Shown here: one piece after another, positions 19,520-28,241 of the stretch | How positions within the stretch are numbered: position 1 is the first letter of the stretch | Layout of the letters: each line of letters opens with the position of its first letter | NCBI RefSeq assembly: GCF_002934455.1 | Contig: NZ_PTIR01000004.1 | Span: forward strand, 269,834-333,833 | Length of the DNA: 64,000 nt | Direction of reading: 5' to 3' | DNA from: Trinickia symbiotica | Lineage (GTDB): Bacteria; Pseudomonadota; Gammaproteobacteria; Burkholderiales; Burkholderiaceae | Notes under the pieces: generated by a model | The model's input: only the letters and a program-made list of their open reading frames with translations | Told to the model about the DNA's origin: nothing | The model's database searches: none | Translations under genes and position numbers: made by a program

Positions 19520-19548
19520 TTGCACCGATTGGCACGCTGTCGTATTCT
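19520..19548 (+). promoter_or_regulatory. Sigma70-type promoter upstream of candidate small RNA
   Basis: TTGCAC (19520-19525), exactly 17 bp, TATTCT (19543-19548). Predicted start near 19555. The nearest intact CDS start downstream is 200 bp away, beyond an intrinsic terminator. Confidence 0.55.
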
Positions 19549-19554
19549 TGCGCG

Positions 19555-19703
19555 CATGAACCGCATTCAGACCGCGCTCCGACGTCGCCGCTCGCTGCCC
19601 GCATGGGAAGCCCTTGGCTCGTCGCGGATGTGCGCCTTGCAGTACCCACGCTAGGCGCGACACCGGTCAAACAGCGAAAGCCACGGGATCCCGTGGCTTT
19701 TTT
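19555..19703 (+). ncRNA. Candidate small RNA (promoter to terminator, about 150 nt)
   Basis: Between the 2Fe-2S reductase and the aminotransferase, a well-spaced promoter is followed about 150 nt later by a strong intrinsic terminator, with no recognised gene inside. A 32-codon frame (ATG 19556, [15 protein letters not shown]...) starts almost at the predicted transcription start. The unit could therefore be a small RNA, or a leaderless mRNA for a small basic peptide. The remaining 120 bp upstream (19432-19519) show nothing recognisable. Confidence 0.4.
19677..19703 (+). terminator. Intrinsic terminator of candidate small RNA
   Basis: A perfect 12+12 bp self-complementary stem (19677-19688 with 19689-19700; in practice a 10-bp stem with a tight loop) ends in a run of six T. 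It also isolates the aminotransferase gene from upstream transcription. Confidence 0.8.
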
Positions 19704-19757
19704 CTTTCCCGGCTTGGGTCCCCCTTGTCCTCAATTCATTTACCGCGGAGCCGCCCC

Positions 19758-20942
19758 ATGCATTTCAACGAGTACCCGACGCAGTCGCTGATGTACATCA
19801 CCAACCGGCCCGACGTCGTCTTCACGCACGGCTCGGGCTCGTGGCTCTTCGACAACGAGGGCAAGCGTTACCTCGATTTCGTCCAGGGCTGGGCCGTCAA
19901 CTGCCTCGGACACTGCCACCCGGCGATGATCGAAGCGCTCGAAAAGCAGGCGCGTGTCTTGATCAACCCTTCGCCCGCCTTCTACAACGAGCCGATGGCG
20001 CAACTCGCGGCGCGCTTGACCGAGCATAGCGTCTTCGACAAGGTGTTCTTCGCGAACAGCGGCGCCGAGGCGAACGAAGGCGCGATCAAGCTCGCTCGCA
20101 AATGGGGCAAGAAGTTCAGGAACGGCGCGTACGAGATCATCACTTTCGATCACGGGTTCCACGGCCGGACGTTGGCGACGATGTCGGCAAGCGGCAAGGC
20201 CGGCTGGGACACGCTCTATGCCCCGCAAGTGCCCGGCTTTCCGAAGGCGGAGCTCAACGACATCGCATCGGTCGAGCGTCTCATCGGCGAAAAGACCGTG
20301 GCCGTCATGCTCGAGCCGATCCAGGGCGAAGCCGGCGTGATCCCGGCGACGCATGAGTTCATGCGTGAACTGCGCGAGCTGACGAAGCGCCATGGCCTGC
20401 TCCTCATCGTCGATGAAGTGCAAACCGGTTGCGGCCGTGCCGGTACGCTCTTCGCCTACGAGCTTGCCGGTATCGAGCCTGACATCATGACGCTCGGCAA
20501 AGGCATCGGCGGCGGGGTTCCGCTCGCGGCATTGCTGTCGAAGGCCGAGGTCGCCGTCTTCGAAGCGGGCGATCAGGGCGGTACCTATAACGGAAACCCG
20601 CTGATGACGGCGGTGGGCCAAGCGGTTATTTCGGAGCTGACGGCGCCCGGCTTTCTCGAAGGCGTACGCGCGCGCGGCAACTATCTGCGCGAACAGTTGC
20701 TCGCGCTATCCGCCGAGCGCGGCTTCCATGGCGAGCGTGGCGAAGGTTTGCTGCGAGCGCTGGTGCTGAGCCAGGACATTGGGGCGCAGATCGTCGAAAA
20801 AGCGCGACTCATGCAACCCGACGGCCTGCTGCTCAATGCGCCGCGGCCGAACCTGCTGCGCTTCATGCCGGCGCTGACGGTAACGACGGAAGAGATCGAT
20901 CAGATGATGGCGATGCTGCGCGAAGTGCTAGATTCGTTCTAA
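19758..20942 (+). CDS. argD: Acetylornithine aminotransferase-family enzyme
   Basis: A 394-residue class III PLP aminotransferase of ArgD/AstC type. PLP-binding parts are [30 protein letters not shown], the Asp of [11 protein letters not shown] and the Schiff-base Lys in [18 protein letters not shown] 19758 starts [14 protein letters not shown] with GGAG upstream. The enzyme probably transfers the delta-amino group of N2-acetylornithine to 2-oxoglutarate in arginine biosynthesis. Succinyl-ornithine or succinyl-diaminopimelate activity is common in the family. It stands alone between two terminators. Confidence 0.85.
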   Translation: MHFNEYPTQSLMYITNRPDVVFTHGSGSWLFDNEGKRYLDFVQGWAVNCLGHCHPAMIEALEKQARVLINPSPAFYNEPMAQLAARLTEHSVFDKVFFANSGAEANEGAIKLARKWGKKFRNGAYEIITFDHGFHGRTLATMSASGKAGWDTLYAPQVPGFPKAELNDIASVERLIGEKTVAVMLEPIQGEAGVIPATHEFMRELRELTKRHGLLLIVDEVQTGCGRAGTLFAYELAGIEPDIMTLGKGIGGGVPLAALLSKAEVAVFEAGDQGGTYNGNPLMTAVGQAVISELTAPGFLEGVRARGNYLREQLLALSAERGFHGERGEGLLRALVLSQDIGAQIVEKARLMQPDGLLLNAPRPNLLRFMPALTVTTEEIDQMMAMLREVLDSF

Positions 20943-20984
20943 GCTCGAAACGCCGCGCTCATAGCAAATCCCGGCGAATCGAAC

Positions 20985-21020
20985 AAAAAGGCCGCATGCA
21001 TCGCTGCATGCGGCCTTTTT
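20985..21020. terminator. Bidirectional intrinsic terminator
   Basis: A perfect 16-bp stem (20985-21000 with 21005-21020) around a TCGC loop, with five A on the left and five T on the right. It serves the converging aminotransferase and livJ transcripts. Confidence 0.92.
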
Positions 21021-21046
21021 CTCGGGTGGTGGGCCCGATAGTTCGA

Positions 21047-22186
21047 TTACATCTTCACGGCGTCGATGAACGTCTTCTTGCCGTCCTTATAGCCGTAAAG
21101 CGAAACCACGCCGTGCTTCAGGTCGCCCTTGGCGTCGAACGAGGTGTCACCGATGATGCCCTTGTAGTCGGTCGCCGGCATCGCCGCGACGATTTTCGCC
21201 GCATCGGTCGACTGAGCGCGCTTCATCGCATCGACGATAATGTAGACGGCGTCATAGGTATAGGGCGCGTAGAGCGTGACCGGCTGGCCGAAACGCTTCT
21301 GATACTTCGCTTCGAAGACCTTGCCCTCAGCCATCTGGTCGACGCCCTTGCCCGCTTGCGAGCAAACGATGTTGTCGGCCGCCTGGCCCGCGAGCGCCGC
21401 GATCGAACTCGTGCAGAGGCCGTCGCCGGCGAGCACCTTCGCGCGCAAGCCCAATTGCCGTGCCTGCTTCGCGAATGGACCGCCCGTGGCATCCATGCCG
21501 CCGTACATGATCGCGTCCGGGTTTTCGCCCTTGATCTTCGTCAGGATCGCGCGAAAGTCGACGGCCTTGTCGTTCGTCGCGTCGTGCGACACAACTTTTA
21601 TTCCGAGCGCCTTCGCCGTCTTTTCGAATTCGTTCGCAAGGCCCTGGCCATAGGCGGTCGAATCGTCGACCACGGCCACTGTCTTCACGTTGAGATTCTT
21701 CGCGGCATAGTTCGCGAGCGCGGGACCTTGCTGCGCATCGGTCGCAACCACACGATAGGTCGTCTTGAAGCCTTGCAGCGTGTAGGTCGGATTCGTCGCC
21801 GCGGGCGAGATCTGCACGATGCCCGCATCGCTATAGATCTTCGATGCCGGAATCGACGTACCCGAGGTTTCGTGACCGACGACGGCCACCACCTTCTCGT
21901 CGGCGAGACGTTGCGCGACTTGCGTCGCGGTGCGCGGGTCGCCCGCGTCGTCCTGGCCGTCGAGCTGAAGCGTGACCTTCTGCCCGCCGATCACGAGGCC
22001 CTTCTCGTTGATCTCTTCGACGGCGAGGCGGGCGCCGTTTTCGCAGTCCTTGCCCTGATGCGCGAGCCCACCGGTAAGCGGGGCGACATGGCCGATCTTG
22101 ACGACGATATCGGCGAATGCCGTGTTGGAATGAGCGACGAGCGCGAACGCCGCCGCAACGCCACTGGCGATGAGCGATTTCTTCAC
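21047..22186 (-). CDS. livJ: Branched-chain amino acid ABC transporter, periplasmic binding protein
   Basis: A 379-residue LivJ/LivK-type binding protein. A Sec signal peptide (KKSLIASGVAAAFALVAHSNTAFA) leads into VVKIGHVAPLTGGLAHQGKDCENGARLAVEEIN. Ligand-contact segments such as VVGHETSGTSIPASKIY are present, and there are three cysteines (GKDCENG, GDGLCTSS, NIVCSQ). It is the last gene of the liv operon, 178 bp after livF. That gap holds a GGGCCC stem-loop (22276-22294) that could set differential expression of the binding protein. Confidence 0.92.
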   Translation of the reverse strand: MKKSLIASGVAAAFALVAHSNTAFADIVVKIGHVAPLTGGLAHQGKDCENGARLAVEEINEKGLVIGGQKVTLQLDGQDDAGDPRTATQVAQRLADEKVVAVVGHETSGTSIPASKIYSDAGIVQISPAATNPTYTLQGFKTTYRVVATDAQQGPALANYAAKNLNVKTVAVVDDSTAYGQGLANEFEKTAKALGIKVVSHDATNDKAVDFRAILTKIKGENPDAIMYGGMDATGGPFAKQARQLGLRAKVLAGDGLCTSSIAALAGQAADNIVCSQAGKGVDQMAEGKVFEAKYQKRFGQPVTLYAPYTYDAVYIIVDAMKRAQSTDAAKIVAAMPATDYKGIIGDTSFDAKGDLKHGVVSLYGYKDGKKTFIDAVKM

Positions 22187-22364
22187 TACTTGGTTCCCCT
22201 TGTTGGATCGGGTTTAAAAGATATTCGAGCCCTTACGATGCCCTCGGAGGCTCAGGACCCTGCGCGCACAGCGATGGGCCCTTTGTCAGGGCCCGCCACG
22301 GCGGACAGGCCCTTGAACCTTCGCCGCGCGCGGATGCCCGCGTCGCGACGAAGGCGCAGTTGCG

Positions 22365-23081
22365 TCACTCGCCCAGATAGGCGGCGCGCACCTTCGGATC
22401 GTCGAGCATCTCTTTGGCGTTGCCCGACATGGTGATGGACCCGGAATCCATGACGTAACCCCGGTTGGCGGCCTGCAGCGCGAGCCGCGCGTTCTGCTCC
22501 ACGAGCAGCACGGTCAGCCCTTCCTTGGAGATATCGCGGACCACCTCGAAGATCTTCTCCACCATAATCGGCGAGAGACCCATCGACGGCTCGTCCAGCA
22601 GCAACAATTTAGGACGACTGATGATCGCGCGCGCCATGGCCAGCATCTGCTGCTCGCCGCCCGAAAGCGTGCCCGCCAGCTGCGTCGCGCGTTCCTTCAG
22701 CCGCGGAAAATAGCCGAACATCCGCTCCACGTCCTTCTTGACGCCGTCGTTGTCCGAGCGCAGATACGCGCCCATCTGCATGTTCTCGAGGATCGACATG
22801 CGCGCGAAGATCCCGCGTCCTTCCGGCACCATCGCCAGACCACGCTTGAGCAGCTCGTGCGCCGACATTCCCTTGATCGACTGACCTTGGTACTCGATGT
22901 CGCCCGCCGAGTACGGCTTCAGGCCCGTGATCGCCTTCATCGTCGTCGTCTTGCCGGCGCCGTTCGCGCCGATCAGCGTCACGAGTTCGCCCTGGCCGAC
23001 TTCCATGTCGACGCCCTTGACCGCCTGAATGCCGCCGTAGTTGACTTGCAGGCCCTTGATTTTCAACATTGCCGTAGCCAT
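22365..23081 (-). CDS. livF: Branched-chain amino acid ABC transporter ATPase LivF
   Basis: A 238-residue ATPase with Walker A GANGAGKTT near residue 38, signature LSGGEQQMLAMARAI and Walker B LLLLDEPSMGLSP, all typical of LivF. ATG 23081 shares one base with the livG stop (TGATG), giving translational coupling. LivF pairs with LivG to power import of leucine, isoleucine and valine. Confidence 0.95.
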   Translation of the reverse strand: MATAMLKIKGLQVNYGGIQAVKGVDMEVGQGELVTLIGANGAGKTTTMKAITGLKPYSAGDIEYQGQSIKGMSAHELLKRGLAMVPEGRGIFARMSILENMQMGAYLRSDNDGVKKDVERMFGYFPRLKERATQLAGTLSGGEQQMLAMARAIISRPKLLLLDEPSMGLSPIMVEKIFEVVRDISKEGLTVLLVEQNARLALQAANRGYVMDSGSITMSGNAKEMLDDPKVRAAYLGE

Positions 23082-23854
23082 CAGTGGACCCCCGCGCCCA
23101 AATATGCCTCGATCACCTTCGGGTCCTTCTGCACGTCCTGCGGCAGCCCTTCGGCGATCACCTTGCCGTAATCGAGCACCGTCATGCGGTTGCACAGGTG
23201 CATCACCAGCTTCACGTCGTGCTCGATCAAGAGGATCGTGCGGCCGTCGTTGCGAATCTTCTCGAGCAGCCTCGTGAGCTCGAGCTTTTCCGTCGCGTTC
23301 ATGCCCGCGGCCGGCTCGTCGAGCGCGAGCAGCTTAGGATCGGTTGCCAGCGCGCGCGCAATCTCGAGCCGCCGCTGGTGGCCATACGACAGGTTGCGCG
23401 CCGTATAGTCCGCGTACTGCAGAACCCCCACGTACTCGAGCAGCTCCAGTGCGCGCTCCTTGATCTCGCGCTCTTCCTTGCGCTCGGCCGGCGTCTGGAA
23501 CACCGCGCCGAAAAGCCCGTGCTTCGTGCGCACGTGGCGCCCCACCATTACGTTCTCGAGCGCCGTCATGCCGCCGAAGAGGCGAATGTTTTGGAACGTT
23601 CGCGCGATGCCCGCCTGGGCGACCTGATAAACGGCCGTCGGCGTGTACGGCTTGCCGTCGAGCACGAAATCGCCCGAATCAGGCGTGTAAAGCCCCGTAA
23701 TCACATTGAAGAACGTCGTCTTGCCGGCACCGTTCGGTCCGATCAAACCGTAGATCTGCCCTTCCTCGATCGTCAGCCCGACGTCCGAGAGCGCCTGCAG
23801 ACCACCGAAACGCTTGTTCACGCCCTTGACGGACAAACGAATGTCTTTGCTCAT
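23081..23854 (-). CDS. livG: Branched-chain amino acid ABC transporter ATPase LivG
   Basis: A 257-residue ATPase. Walker A GPNGAGKTTFFNVITG lies near residue 37; the long LivG-type insert with IARTFQNIRLFGGMTALENVMVGRH follows, then signature LSYGHQRRLEIARAL and Walker B LLALDEPAAGMN. The signature reads LSYGH rather than LSGGQ, as is normal for LivG. It is preceded by a 34-nt stem-loop in the gap from livM and overlaps livF. Confidence 0.95.
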   Translation of the reverse strand: MSKDIRLSVKGVNKRFGGLQALSDVGLTIEEGQIYGLIGPNGAGKTTFFNVITGLYTPDSGDFVLDGKPYTPTAVYQVAQAGIARTFQNIRLFGGMTALENVMVGRHVRTKHGLFGAVFQTPAERKEEREIKERALELLEYVGVLQYADYTARNLSYGHQRRLEIARALATDPKLLALDEPAAGMNATEKLELTRLLEKIRNDGRTILLIEHDVKLVMHLCNRMTVLDYGKVIAEGLPQDVQKDPKVIEAYLGAGVH

Positions 23855-23870
23855 GAAGTTTTCTCCTGTC

Positions 23871-23904
23871 GACCAGAGTTAGCGCTTCAGCGGCTACTCT
23901 GGTC
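23871..23904 (-). repeat. Stem-loop between livM and livG
   Basis: GACCAGAGT (23871-23879) pairs with ACTCTGGTC (23896-23904), extended by 3 bp after a bulge, in the 70-bp livM-livG gap. No T-run follows on the minus strand. It may be an RNA processing or stability element that adjusts ATPase levels relative to the permeases. Confidence 0.5.
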
Positions 23905-23924
23905 TCATGCAAGGCTGCCGGGCC

Positions 23925-25094
23925 TTAGGCGCGTACCGGCTTCTTGCCGTTGCGCCTTGCCAGTTTCGCGATCTTGTCCTCGTGCTTCGCAGCGGGCCAC
24001 AAGCCCTCCGAGCGGTACAGCATGATGAGCACCATCGCGAGACCGTACAGCAGTTGGCGGATCACTTCCGTATCGACGATCTGGTGACCGAACAGCATGT
24101 TCTGCAGCGGGCCCATCGTCGAGCGCAGGAACTCGGGGAACACCGCAAGCAGCACCGCGCCGAGAATGACGCCCGGGATATGGCCCATGCCGCCCAGCAC
24201 CACGCACGCGAGCACCACGACCGATTCCCAGAACGTGAAGGACTCGGGCGACACGAACCCTTGGAAGCCCGCGAACATCGCGCCCGACAGCCCGCCGAAC
24301 GACGCCCCCATCGCGAATGCAAGCAGCTTCACGTTACGCGTGTTGATCCCCATCGCCTTCGCTGCGATCTCGTCCTCGCGAATCGCCGCCCACGCGCGGC
24401 CGATACGCGAGTGCTGCAAGCGCGTACAGACCCAGATCACGAGCAGTGCGCAGAGCACGAAGAGGTAGTAGTAGAAGTAGACGGACGTAATCTGCAAGCC
24501 GAAGATCGTATGCGTCTGCGAGAGGCTGAAGCCGCCCACGTGCACGGGATCGATGCCCGTGATCCCCTGCGGCCCGTTCGTGATGTTCACCGGCCGATCG
24601 AGGTTGTTCATGAAGATCCGCACGATCTCGCCGAAGCCGAGCGTCACGATCGCGAGGTAGTCGCCGCGCAGGCGCAGCGTCGGAGCGCCGAGCAGCACGC
24701 CGAAGAACGCCGCGAGCGCCATCGCGATCGGCACGATGATGAAGTACGACAAGTGCATGCCGCCGGGCCACATGTGGTTGAACCACTCGAACTGATTGGC
24801 CAGGTGCGGCGAAGTCAGCAATGCCGCCGTGTAGGCGCCCACCGCGTAGAACGCGATATAGCCGAGGTCCAGCAGCCCCGCGAACCCGACCACCACGTTC
24901 AGGCCCAGGGCCAGCATGACGTAGAGCATCGCGAAGTCGAGCACGCGCACCCAGTAGTTGCCCCCTGCCGAGCCGATGATGAATGGCGCCGCGATCACGA
25001 ACGCGGCCGTGATCAAGCCGACGACGAGAGTCTTGGCGGCGCTTTTCTCGGGAACGAGCGTCGTGGACGGCTCGATCGGTTGAATTGAAGTCAT
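23925..25094 (-). CDS. livM: Branched-chain amino acid ABC transporter permease LivM
   Basis: A 389-residue inner-membrane permease with about ten hydrophobic segments after a polar N-terminus of about 20 residues. Family hallmarks are LGLNVVVGFAGLLDLGYIAFYAVGAY and the cytoplasmic loop GRAWAAIREDEIAAKAMGIN that contacts the ATPases. ATG 25094 has AAGGAGC upstream. It forms the translocation pore with LivH, encoded 16 bp upstream. Confidence 0.94.
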   Translation of the reverse strand: MTSIQPIEPSTTLVPEKSAAKTLVVGLITAAFVIAAPFIIGSAGGNYWVRVLDFAMLYVMLALGLNVVVGFAGLLDLGYIAFYAVGAYTAALLTSPHLANQFEWFNHMWPGGMHLSYFIIVPIAMALAAFFGVLLGAPTLRLRGDYLAIVTLGFGEIVRIFMNNLDRPVNITNGPQGITGIDPVHVGGFSLSQTHTIFGLQITSVYFYYYLFVLCALLVIWVCTRLQHSRIGRAWAAIREDEIAAKAMGINTRNVKLLAFAMGASFGGLSGAMFAGFQGFVSPESFTFWESVVVLACVVLGGMGHIPGVILGAVLLAVFPEFLRSTMGPLQNMLFGHQIVDTEVIRQLLYGLAMVLIMLYRSEGLWPAAKHEDKIAKLARRNGKKPVRA

Positions 25095-25110
25095 GTTTTG
25101 CTCCTTACCC

Positions 25111-26061
25111 TTACGCGCGATCCGCGACACGCTCGCCGAGCAGGCCCGACGGACGGAACACCAGCACGATGATCAGCACGATGAAAGCGAACACGTCCTG
25201 ATAGTTGCTGCCGAAGACGCCGCCCGTGAGGTTGCCGATGTAGCCGGCACCCAGCTGTTCGATCAGACCGAGCACCACGCCCCCTACCATCGCGCCCCCG
25301 AGGTTGCCGATACCGCCCAGCACCGCCGCCGTGAACGCCTTCATGCCCGGAATGAAGCCCATGTAGAAGTGGATGTTGCCGTACTCGGACGCGATCATGA
25401 CGCCCGCGAGCGCGGCCAGCGCCGAGCCGATCATGAAGGTCGCCGAAATGACGAAATTCGGGTTGACGCCCATGAGGCTGGCGACGCCCGGGTTCTCGGC
25501 GATGGCGCGCATCGCGCGGCCGAGCTTCGTCTTGTGCACGAGCAGCAGGAGCCCCGCCATCACGATGAACGCCGTCACGATGATGACGATCTCGGTCATC
25601 GATATCACGGCGCCGGGCGTCGTGTCGGTGGCCTTGATCACGTTGATCGGATCGGTCGGCAGCAGCTGCGGGAACGGCAGCGGATTGCGGCCCCAGATGA
25701 TCATCGCGATCGTCTCGAGCAGAATCGAGACGCCGATCGCGGTGATGAGCGGGGCGAGGCGCGGCGCGCGACGCAACGGCCGGTACGCGGCGCGCTCGAT
25801 CACATAGCCGACCACCGCGCAGACGATCGCGGCGATGAGGAGCCCGATGACGAGCGTCGCCACATTGCCGAGACCGGGGAAATGATTGTGCAGCACCGTG
25901 ATGGCCGACAGCGCAACCATCGCGCCGATCATCAAAACATCGCCGTGCGCGAAGTTGATGATGCCCAGAATGCCGTAAACCATGGTGTAGCCCAGTGCGA
26001 TGATGGCATAGACACTGCCCAGCACCAGACCGTTGAGGATCTGCTGGATGAAGATATCCAT
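25111..26061 (-). CDS. livH: Branched-chain amino acid ABC transporter permease LivH
   Basis: A 316-residue permease with about eight membrane spans. Hallmarks are NGLVLGSVYAIIALGYTMVYGI and INFAHGDVLMIGA at the N-terminus and the ATPase-contact loop GRAMRAIAENPGVASLMGVN. It is the first gene of the operon livH-livM-livG-livF-livJ. Upstream lies an unusually long leader with an intrinsic terminator at 26233-26263, suggesting that entry into livH is regulated by attenuation. Confidence 0.94.
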   Translation of the reverse strand: MDIFIQQILNGLVLGSVYAIIALGYTMVYGILGIINFAHGDVLMIGAMVALSAITVLHNHFPGLGNVATLVIGLLIAAIVCAVVGYVIERAAYRPLRRAPRLAPLITAIGVSILLETIAMIIWGRNPLPFPQLLPTDPINVIKATDTTPGAVISMTEIVIIVTAFIVMAGLLLLVHKTKLGRAMRAIAENPGVASLMGVNPNFVISATFMIGSALAALAGVMIASEYGNIHFYMGFIPGMKAFTAAVLGGIGNLGGAMVGGVVLGLIEQLGAGYIGNLTGGVFGSNYQDVFAFIVLIIVLVFRPSGLLGERVADRA

Positions 26062-26561
26062 TTAATGCTCCTTAGCCCGTGCGACTGGATTTCCGCCTTT
26101 GTTCACCGTAATGTGAACGGTCGGCGAAAACCGCAACGGCACTGCGGGTACTGATAAAAAAACCGGTAAGGGTTGGCCGCCTCACGCACCGCTTATGCCG
26201 TGATCCGGCGGGCGGTCCGATAAGGCGGATGCAAAAACGGCACCGTCGGGTATCCGGTGCCGTCGGGTTTCCCAGCTTGTCCCATCGCAAAAAACGATGC
26301 CCGTTCGGGCAAACGTCTCGCCACTGAATTCCGCCACGGCAGCCGCGCTTCGCGACGTCACGCGCAGAGGAAGTCCGAACCCCGGAAGCGTCCGGGTTTC
26401 CTCGTCTGCCGGCGAAACGGTGCGTGCCGCCTTACCGGTGCTCGCCTCGCCGCCGTTGGCCTTGCAAAGCGCGGCGTGAGCAAACTGAACATGCATTAAC
26501 TCGGTCTCCTGCGCCTTCCGAAACTGATCCCTGAAGGCCGCAAGACCTCTAGGACGGGCGC
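26062..26561 (-). promoter_or_regulatory. Long untranslated leader of the liv operon, possible attenuator
   Basis: From the promoter at 26562-26589 to livH there are about 490 nt without a convincing gene. The stretch includes stem-loops at 26381-26396 and 26237-26263, the latter with a T-run. A 104-codon frame (26496 down to 26182) has an AGGAG site before its ATG but no recognisable family, no branched-chain residue enrichment, and runs through the terminator hairpin. I do not call it a gene. No named riboswitch class is evident. Confidence 0.45.
26233..26263 (-). terminator. Intrinsic terminator inside the liv leader
   Basis: On the minus strand a 9-bp stem (ACGGCACCG and its complement, 26237-26263) is followed by five T (26237-26233). 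It lies about 170 nt upstream of livH and about 320 nt downstream of the predicted promoter. It either ends a separate short transcript or acts as an attenuator. Confidence 0.65.
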
Positions 26562-26589
26562 ATTGTAACTCCAATTATCGACTGGCCAA
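26562..26589 (-). promoter_or_regulatory. Predicted promoter of the liv operon
   Basis: Minus strand: TTGGCC (26589-26584), 16 bp, TACAAT (26567-26562), with four and five matches to the sigma70 consensus. Predicted start near 26555. Confidence 0.55.
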
Positions 26590-26615
26590 AAAGCCGAGTC
26601 GGCAGGGTTTTCCTG

Positions 26616-26670
26616 CATTGCAACCTTTTTTTGAGGTATAACGCGATTCCATTGCAACCCGGTTGCAATG
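26616..26670. promoter_or_regulatory. 21-bp palindrome plus half-site upstream of the liv promoter
   Basis: CATTGCAACC (26650-26659), one central C, then its exact reverse complement (26661-26670) form a perfect 10+1+10 palindrome. The same ten bases recur at 26616-26625, 34 bp away in direct orientation. The palindrome is 61 bp upstream of the predicted -35 element. A dimeric regulator with a second weaker site is the obvious reading. I cannot name the regulator. Confidence 0.6.
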
Positions 26671-26733
26671 TTACGACAGTCGGCTGGCGCAACCAGGACC
26701 GGCTCGAGCGCCAATCCGCGCGAATCATCAAAG

Positions 26734-26762
26734 AAAAAAGCGCGCTCGCGGCGCGCTTTTTT
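26734..26762 (-). terminator. Intrinsic terminator of the fkpB-ispH transcript
   Basis: An 11-bp stem (26734-26744 with 26752-26762) around a 7-nt loop, bounded by runs of A and T on both sides, 54 bp downstream of ispH. It is symmetrical enough to act in both directions. Confidence 0.9.
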
Positions 26763-26816
26763 CTTCTTCCATGACCTTGGTTATGACGGCCGCTCATCCG
26801 GCCAAACGTTGCCGTC

Positions 26817-27782
26817 TCATTGGGGGAGCGACAAACCGCGTGGCAGCGGAAATGCGATGCTTTCCTCGATTCCATCGAGTGCCCGCACGTTGCGCACGCC
26901 CAGTTCGCGCAGGCGGGCGATCACGGCTTGTGCGAGCACCTCGGGCGCCGACGCCCCCGCCGTCACGCCGATGCGCCGCTTGCCCTCGACCCAGGCGGGA
27001 TCGATCTGATCGGGGGAATCGACCATATAGGCCGGCACGCCGCGCTTTTCCGCCACTTCGCGCAACCGGTTCGAGTTCGAACTGTTGGGACTGCCGACGA
27101 CGATGACGACGTCGCATTGCGGCGCCATGAATTTGACGGCGTCCTGGCGGTTCTGCGTCGCGTAGCAGATATCCTGCTTCTTCGGCTCGCGAATACCCGG
27201 AAAACGAGCCTTCAGGGCGGCGATAATTTCCGAAGCATCGTCGACCGACAGCGTCGTTTGCGTGACGAACGCGATCCGGCCCGGATCGGCAAGCTCCAGC
27301 GCATTCACGTCTTCGATGCTCTCGACGAGGTACATGCCCTCACCGCACTGGCCCATCGTTCCTTCGACCTCGGGGTGGCCACGATGGCCGATCATGATGA
27401 TGTCGAGGCCCTCTTGCCGCATTTTCGCGACCTCGATGTGAACCTTCGTCACGAGCGGACAAGTCGCATCGTAGACGCGCAGACCGCGCGCCTCGGCATC
27501 CTCGCGCACGGCTTTCGGCACGCCGTGCGCGCTGAAAACGACGGTGCTGCCCGTCGGCACTTCGTCGAGCACTTCGACGAATATCGCGCCCTTCTTGCGC
27601 AGATCGTCCACGACATACGCGTTGTGGACGATCTCGTGACGCACATAGATGGGAGCGCCGTAGAGCTTGATCGCGCGCTCGACGATTTCGATCGCGCGAT
27701 CGACGCCGGCACAGAAGCCGCGCGGCTGCGCGAGCAGGATTTCCGCATCCGCTGCGGCGAGAGAAGTATCTGTGAGGCTCAT
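26817..27782 (-). CDS. ispH: 4-hydroxy-3-methylbut-2-enyl diphosphate reductase
   Basis: A 321-residue iron-sulfur enzyme that makes IPP and DMAPP in the last step of the MEP isoprenoid pathway. The three cluster cysteines lie in [27 protein letters not shown] and [14 protein letters not shown]. The catalytic region EVEGTMGQ and the substrate-binding [10 protein letters not shown] are intact. It follows fkpB after 3 bp, an arrangement also seen in E. coli, where fkpB precedes ispH. Confidence 0.96.
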   Translation of the reverse strand: MSLTDTSLAAADAEILLAQPRGFCAGVDRAIEIVERAIKLYGAPIYVRHEIVHNAYVVDDLRKKGAIFVEVLDEVPTGSTVVFSAHGVPKAVREDAEARGLRVYDATCPLVTKVHIEVAKMRQEGLDIIMIGHRGHPEVEGTMGQCGEGMYLVESIEDVNALELADPGRIAFVTQTTLSVDDASEIIAALKARFPGIREPKKQDICYATQNRQDAVKFMAPQCDVVIVVGSPNSSNSNRLREVAEKRGVPAYMVDSPDQIDPAWVEGKRRIGVTAGASAPEVLAQAVIARLRELGVRNVRALDGIEESIAFPLPRGLSLPQ

Positions 27783-27785
27783 GTC

Positions 27786-28241
27786 TTACAGAATCCCGAT
27801 GATCTTGACTTCGAACGCCAACGCCTGCCCGGCGAGCGGGTGGTTGAAGTCGAAAAGCGCGGACGTCTCGCCGATTTCCTTCAGCACGCCCGCGTAGCGG
27901 CCGCCGTCGGGCGCGTTGAACTCGACGACCTCGCCGGGGGTGAAATCGTCGTCGACCATCCCGTTTGCGCGCAGCGCGGCGAGCGACACGCGCTGGACGA
28001 GATCGGGGTTGCGCTCGCCGAAGGCGACGCCGGCACCTAGCCGGAAGGTCGAATGGTGCCCCGTCTTCAACCCCACGAGAATGTCTTCGAGCGGCGGCGC
28101 GATCTGCCCGGCGCCGATGAGCAGCGTGGCCGGCTTGTCGGCGAAAGTGTTGACGATATCGCCGCCATCGGCAAGTGAAAGCCGGTAGTGAAGCGTCACA
28201 TGGGAGCCGGGTTTCACTTCGGAGATGTCGATGATGCTCAT
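27786..28241 (-). CDS. fkpB: FKBP-type peptidyl-prolyl isomerase
   Basis: A 151-residue SlpA/FkpB-like prolyl isomerase. It starts HVTLHYRLSLADGGDIVNTF, continues with the FKBP active-site strand PPLEDILVGLKTGHHSTFRL, and contains the IF (insert-in-flap) chaperone segment from about residue 75 to 125. There is no signal peptide, so it is cytoplasmic. It is cotranscribed with ispH and divergent from radC. The 197-bp divergent spacer holds a TACAAT-like -10 but no clear -35. Confidence 0.9.
   Translation of the reverse strand: MSIIDISEVKPGSHVTLHYRLSLADGGDIVNTFADKPATLLIGAGQIAPPLEDILVGLKTGHHSTFRLGAGVAFGERNPDLVQRVSLAALRANGMVDDDFTPGEVVEFNAPDGGRYAGVLKEIGETSALFDFNHPLAGQALAFEVKIIGIL

Noticed and set aside
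26182..26496. A 104-codon frame with a fair ribosome site in the liv leader
   Set aside because: It runs through an intrinsic terminator hairpin, shows no family, and is not enriched in Leu/Ile/Val as a leader peptide would be. Kept only as a comment in the leader entry.
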